NCBI GenBank assembly: GCA_020052975.1
Contig: JAGVOC010000375.1
Span: 1-16,519, forward strand
Direction of reading: 5' to 3'
Source of the DNA: Desulfobacterales bacterium
Lineage (GTDB): Bacteria; Desulfobacterota; Desulfobacteria; Desulfobacterales; RPRI01
DNA: 16,519 bases
Shown here: positions 12,688-16,519 of the stretch, piece after piece
Position numbering within the stretch: the stretch's first letter is position 1
Layout of the letters: each line of letters begins with the position of its first letter
Made by a program: the position numbers and the translations under genes
Notes under the pieces: generated by a model
Database searches by the model: none
What the model saw: the letters and a program-made list of their open reading frames with translations, nothing else
Told to the model about the DNA's origin: nothing

Positions 12688-14874
12688 TTAATTAACCGGA
12701 AGCTTCACAACAAATTTAGCGCCGCCTCCTTCCGGATTTTCACTGTCTATGGTCCCGCCATGCCTGCTTACAATTTCATGGCATAAAAAAAGCCCGAGTC
12801 CTGTCCCTTTTCCAACACCCTTTGTCGTGAAAAAGGGTTTGAAAATATCCTGGCGAATTGACTCAGGAATCCCTGGGCCATTGTCTGTGCATTCAAAAAC
12901 AGCCCTTTTTCCGGTCTTGTCGTAATATGTTGCAATATTCATCCTGCCGCTTTTTTCATCAACCGCCTGAAAAGCATTCAATATTATATTAAGAAAAACC
13001 TGACCTAAATTGGCAAAATCCCCCTTGATGTCCGGAAGGTTTTCATCATAATTTTCATCAACTTTAACATTGCTGTGTTTTATCTTGCTGTTAAGAATTC
13101 TCAAAGCATCCTTAACGACAGTGTTCATCTTTATTGTCTCAAACTGGCTTTGACTTTGCCTGGAAAGACCAAGAAGGCTTGCAACAACTCCCTTTGCTCT
13201 TCCGAGCTCCTTTATTGCAAACTTCATGTCTTCAATTAAATTCTGGTCAGGGGGAGTTTCCCTGTCCCATTTTTCAAGATCTTCTACGGTGGACTGAACA
13301 AGGCTTGTACTGCTTGAAAGAGGATTGTTGAGTTCATGTGCAACTCCCGCAACTAGCTGGCCGATAGCCGCAAGGCTCTGGGCCCTTATTAATTGTTCCT
13401 GAGCCCTTTCCTTTTCCAAAAGGGCGCTTTTCAGATCACGGGTTCTTTCTTCAATTTTTTCTTCAAGATTTTTATTAAGATCCTCTATGACCCTGTAAGA
13501 GATGGTGTTCTGAACAGCAAGAGCGCTTTGCATGGAAAGTGTTTCCAGCAGGTCGAGATCTTCCCGGGTATAGAGTCCTCCGGAAAGCTTTTCCCCAAGA
13601 ATAATAAAGCCATTCAAAGATTCCCTGAAAATCATCGGCAATGCAATTTCAACATTCATCGTATGCATTAAAGAAAGCACTTTTTGTATTTCTGCATCCC
13701 CGTGGCGTTCCATGAGGTTTTTTCTTATAAGAGACCTCCGGCACTTTGCCATGAGCTTAACAAAGGGCGAATCATCTGCAATAAAGGACTCTTTCCCGGA
13801 AAATATATGGCTCCCTTTGGCCGAAGAAATGGTAAAACCCGAACCGTCCGGATTTTGCAGATAAAGGGCGCAACTATCTACCCTGATGGCATTCATAACG
13901 GTCTCCGTAAGGAGTCTGCCAATTTCCTTAAAATCAAGCACAGAGGCTATCATCAGGCTTACATGTTTTATTGTTTGCCTGTAATTGTATTTTTCTTTGA
14001 AAAAGAGCCTGTCGACCACCTTCTGAATTTGCGTTTTCAGAGGCCCGAAGATAAAGGTGATTATAAAGAAAAAGATTACAGGCAGATAAATTGAATCGGT
14101 AAAATAGAAATCTTTAAAAACCTTGTCTGCCAGTATGACAATCAGAGCGTAAATGGCGGTAAGAAAAGCTGTCAGAAGAGAATAAACGAGGCCCTTTTCA
14201 ATGATGGTTCCCATATCAAGAAGATCGTACTTAAAAAGTCCGACAGCAAAAAAAACAAGAGGGATAAAACTTAAATTGCCCGGCGGATAGACGGGATAAC
14301 CGAGTGTGGGCAAAACATTCAGCCCGTTCATAAGACCCATAAATCCAAATCCGGTAAAAACATATTTCAGCTTGTTTTTCCTGACGCTGCTTTTTTCTTT
14401 TATTATGGCGGTGTAAAGTATGATCAGGACGTATATGGTCACAACCAGGCTCCCCAGGCCGAATAACGGATAAAGCTTCCCGGCTTTCGCAAAGTAGCCG
14501 AAATAATACCTGTGCATCGATTCTATATATAATGGCGTTGGAGTTATACACATCAGAACGAAAGCGCCGACGTAGGCAAAACCTGTAAGCCATCTGCGGT
14601 TATTGATATTCAGATATGAATGAAAAAAATGAATATATACGGGAAACAGGTATACTATCAGAAAATGATCGGCGCGGCTGATAAAAAGTGCGGTTGCTTC
14701 GGATTTTACATTCAAAACAAGGAAGATATCTATATAAAGGAGTGATCCGAAAAAGCAGAGAATGAAGAAAAGAAAATTAACCTCTGTTTTCTTGCCGCGT
14801 ATAACGGTCAAAGCGGCTAAACCGAGAAAACAGCACAAAGTCAACAAAGGTGGAATGCTGTAAGGATTTATCAT
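12688..14874 (-). CDS. Membrane sensor histidine kinase (multi-TM N-terminus, GAF, HisKA, HATPase)
   Basis: Signal-sensing kinase of 728 residues. Residues 1-280 hold about eight to nine membrane segments resembling the 7TM-type histidine-kinase sensor region. A GAF-like domain follows (about 300-460, ending LETLSMQSALAVQNTISYR), then a coiled coil (about 462-500), HisKA with the phospho-acceptor H513 (VAGVAHELNNPL), and HATPase_c with N box NIILNAFQAV (629-638), G1 DNGPGIP (664-670), F box PFFTTKG and G2 GKGTGLGL (688-695). All catalytic motifs are intact. Its ATG overlaps the recN stop (ATGA at 14871-14874), so it is translated from the recN mRNA. No response regulator is in the window; it is an orphan here, placed directly upstream of the TTT operon. 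Confidence 0.93.
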   Translation of the reverse strand: MINPYSIPPLLTLCCFLGLAALTVIRGKKTEVNFLFFILCFFGSLLYIDIFLVLNVKSEATALFISRADHFLIVYLFPVYIHFFHSYLNINNRRWLTGFAYVGAFVLMCITPTPLYIESMHRYYFGYFAKAGKLYPLFGLGSLVVTIYVLIILYTAIIKEKSSVRKNKLKYVFTGFGFMGLMNGLNVLPTLGYPVYPPGNLSFIPLVFFAVGLFKYDLLDMGTIIEKGLVYSLLTAFLTAIYALIVILADKVFKDFYFTDSIYLPVIFFFIITFIFGPLKTQIQKVVDRLFFKEKYNYRQTIKHVSLMIASVLDFKEIGRLLTETVMNAIRVDSCALYLQNPDGSGFTISSAKGSHIFSGKESFIADDSPFVKLMAKCRRSLIRKNLMERHGDAEIQKVLSLMHTMNVEIALPMIFRESLNGFIILGEKLSGGLYTREDLDLLETLSMQSALAVQNTISYRVIEDLNKNLEEKIEERTRDLKSALLEKERAQEQLIRAQSLAAIGQLVAGVAHELNNPLSSSTSLVQSTVEDLEKWDRETPPDQNLIEDMKFAIKELGRAKGVVASLLGLSRQSQSQFETIKMNTVVKDALRILNSKIKHSNVKVDENYDENLPDIKGDFANLGQVFLNIILNAFQAVDEKSGRMNIATYYDKTGKRAVFECTDNGPGIPESIRQDIFKPFFTTKGVGKGTGLGLFLCHEIVSRHGGTIDSENPEGGGAKFVVKLPVN

Positions 14875-16519
14875 CTGCTTTCAAGCATCTCACGTGCATG
14901 AGCGATTGTTGCCCGGGTGATTTCCTCACCCCCGAGCATTCTTGCTATTTCTTCTATTCGTTCATTTTCGACTAACGGCGCAATAATGGTTTTTGTCCTT
15001 CCCCCTGATACATGTTTCGAAATCCTGAAATGATGGTCGCCGAACCTGGCAATCTGGGGAAGATGCGTAATACAGATTATCTGGTGATGCCGGGCAAGAG
15101 AAGCCATTTTTCTGCCGACAACTTCAGCCACTCCTCCTCCTATCCCAGCATCAACCTCGTCAAAAACTATAGTCTCAACCGACCCGGAACCGGCAAGAAG
15201 GGCTTTTAATGACAGCACAATCCTCGAAAGCTCACCTCCCGAGGCTATTGCAGACAAAGGCTTAAGGGCCTCCCCAACGTTTGGAGCAATCATAAATTCT
15301 GCCCTGTCTATGCCTGTTTCACCAGCTGCATTACCATCAACAACAAGGAAGGAATCAGCATCGTCGGGAGCCGGAACAGTCTGCATGGAAACCTCAAATT
15401 TTGTGCGGGACATTTTAAGTGTCGCCAGCTCTCCTTCCACTTTTAAAGCAAGCTGTTTTGCGCGTTCTTTTCTTTTTGAAGAAAGTTCTTTTGCAGCAGA
15501 GGCAAGCTTTTTATGGAGGGTGCCGAGTTTTTTCTGTGTTTCGGCTATTGTTTCTGAAAGATTTTCAATGCCGGAAAGATCATTTTCAATCGATTCCAGT
15601 TTTTTCAAAATCGCTTCAAGGGAACCTCCGTGTTTTCGCTTAAGCTTGTTCAGCAAATCAAGGCGCGCTTCGACGGCTTCAAGTTCTTTTTCATCAGTTT
15701 GTATTTTTAAAAGGTAGGTCCTTAATTCATTCGATATATCTTCGATATTATAGGCGGCCCCGGAAACAGCTTCGGCCTTTGAAGAAAGCTCGGAATCTAT
15801 CTGGCTTGCTTTGGCGAGATTTTTCCGGACAATTCCCAGTCTTTCAATAATAGAACCCTGCGCGCTGTAAAGTTCTTCAATGCTGCTTCCCACAGCCTCG
15901 TACAGGGATTCCGTATTCTTAAGCCTTGTCCTGAACTTTTCGAGGTCAGCATCTTCTCCGGGCCTGACAGATGCCTCTGTTATCTCTTTTTTCTGGTAGG
16001 AAAGAAAATCGATCTGTTCGGCCTGGCGGTCCTTTACCGAATTCAGCTCTTTCAGTCTTTTTACCAGGGGAACTATCTCATTGAAAAGTTTCCCGGCTTC
16101 ATTCCGTAAAGGCATCAATCCCCCGAACTGATCCAGGATAAAAAGATGCTGCTCATCCCTCAGCAATCCCTGGTGCACATGCTGCCCTGAAATGCTGGCA
16201 AGGTTTTCGGTAACAGATTCTAACATCTGAATAGTTGAAAGTTTCCCGTTAATATATATTCTGTGCCTGTCGCTTCTTGATATAATCCTTCTTATTATTA
16301 GCCCGTCCGAAGAATCGTAACCATACTCTTCCATGAGCGCTGCAACCCTGCTTTCAGGAGCAATTTCAAACAATGCTTCAAGTTCGGCGGCCTCGGCGCC
16401 GGTTCGGACCAGAGTTGCTGTTGCCCTGCTTCCCAGCAGAAGATTTACTGCATTGATTATGATTGACTTGCCTGCCCCCGTCTCTCCGCTTAAAACGGTA
16501 AGGCCGTCTGAAAAACAAA
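14871..16519 (-). CDS. recN: DNA repair protein RecN (start beyond the window)
   Basis: SMC-like ATPase acting in recombinational double-strand break repair. The frame is open to the window edge, giving 548 visible residues; RecN is usually 550-570, so only about the first 20 are missing. An apparent TTG start at 16373 is internal, because Walker A (SGETGAGKS) is encoded upstream of it at about 16460-16486 and is followed by IIINAVNLLLGSRA. Downstream come the Q-rich nucleotide-contact segment (ISGQHVHQGLL), a long coiled coil, the ABC signature (IASGGELSRIVLSLKALL) and Walker B (TIVFDEVDAGIGGG), then the CITHLPQIARFGDHHF switch region. Intact as far as seen, and overlaps the histidine kinase start by 4 bp. 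Confidence 0.96.
   Translation of the reverse strand, partial: CFSDGLTVLSGETGAGKSIIINAVNLLLGSRATATLVRTGAEAAELEALFEIAPESRVAALMEEYGYDSSDGLIIRRIISRSDRHRIYINGKLSTIQMLESVTENLASISGQHVHQGLLRDEQHLFILDQFGGLMPLRNEAGKLFNEIVPLVKRLKELNSVKDRQAEQIDFLSYQKKEITEASVRPGEDADLEKFRTRLKNTESLYEAVGSSIEELYSAQGSIIERLGIVRKNLAKASQIDSELSSKAEAVSGAAYNIEDISNELRTYLLKIQTDEKELEAVEARLDLLNKLKRKHGGSLEAILKKLESIENDLSGIENLSETIAETQKKLGTLHKKLASAAKELSSKRKERAKQLALKVEGELATLKMSRTKFEVSMQTVPAPDDADSFLVVDGNAAGETGIDRAEFMIAPNVGEALKPLSAIASGGELSRIVLSLKALLAGSGSVETIVFDEVDAGIGGGVAEVVGRKMASLARHHQIICITHLPQIARFGDHHFRISKHVSGGRTKTIIAPLVENERIEEIARMLGGEEITRATIAHAREMLESR

Noticed and set aside
16371..16373. TTG as the start of RecN, giving a 500-residue protein
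   Set aside because: The frame stays open upstream and encodes the Walker A motif and following helix, so this is an internal codon and the gene continues past the window end.

Overview
The window reads as a chromosomal segment of an anaerobic, probably deltaproteobacterial (Desulfobacterota, sulfate-reducer-like) organism. Support for this is indirect. There is a two-subunit 2-oxoacid:ferredoxin oxidoreductase, a ZraP/CpxP-like periplasmic protein behind a sigma-54-type promoter, a tripartite tricarboxylate transporter (TTT) operon, and palindromic or short-unit intergenic repeats of a kind I associate with Desulfobacterales (from memory, not searched). Almost every gene lies on the minus strand; the one exception is the ZraP-like gene.

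Right to left, in the direction of transcription. recN (cut by the window end) overlaps by ATGA with a 728-residue membrane histidine kinase that has no response regulator in the window. Just downstream a sigma-70-type promoter (12647-12675) starts a transporter-catabolic operon: tctB, tctA, tctC, a mandelate-racemase-type enolase-superfamily enzyme, and a tartrate/D-malate-type decarboxylating dehydrogenase. The operon probably imports a hydroxylated carboxylic acid and dehydrates and/or oxidatively decarboxylates it to central metabolites. The block looks more GC-rich than its flanks and carries two strong intercistronic hairpins around tctC. Then come an SRPBCC + TIGR01777 (NAD-dependent epimerase-like) fusion protein, a 142-bp palindrome, and a multi-pass membrane protein of unknown function.

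Left of that, the convergent ZraP-like gene (3609-4088, plus) has a sigma-54 -24/-12 element and an upstream inverted repeat. Divergent from it is korA-korB. At the left edge is the start of an RhlE-type DEAD-box helicase, whose leader contains a good promoter followed by an intrinsic terminator, an attenuator-like layout.

The least ordinary content is intergenic. Two elements (487-569 and 4244-4323) are built of head-to-head arrays of degenerate 7-bp units. There is also a symmetrical 142-bp palindrome (5550-5691) and a dispersed repeat of about 55 bp present twice (3283-3337, 5513-5567). I saw no tRNA, rRNA, CRISPR array, insertion sequence or phage gene. I found no clear new multi-gene system; the novelty is in the repeats, the leader architecture, and a missing cluster cysteine in KorB.
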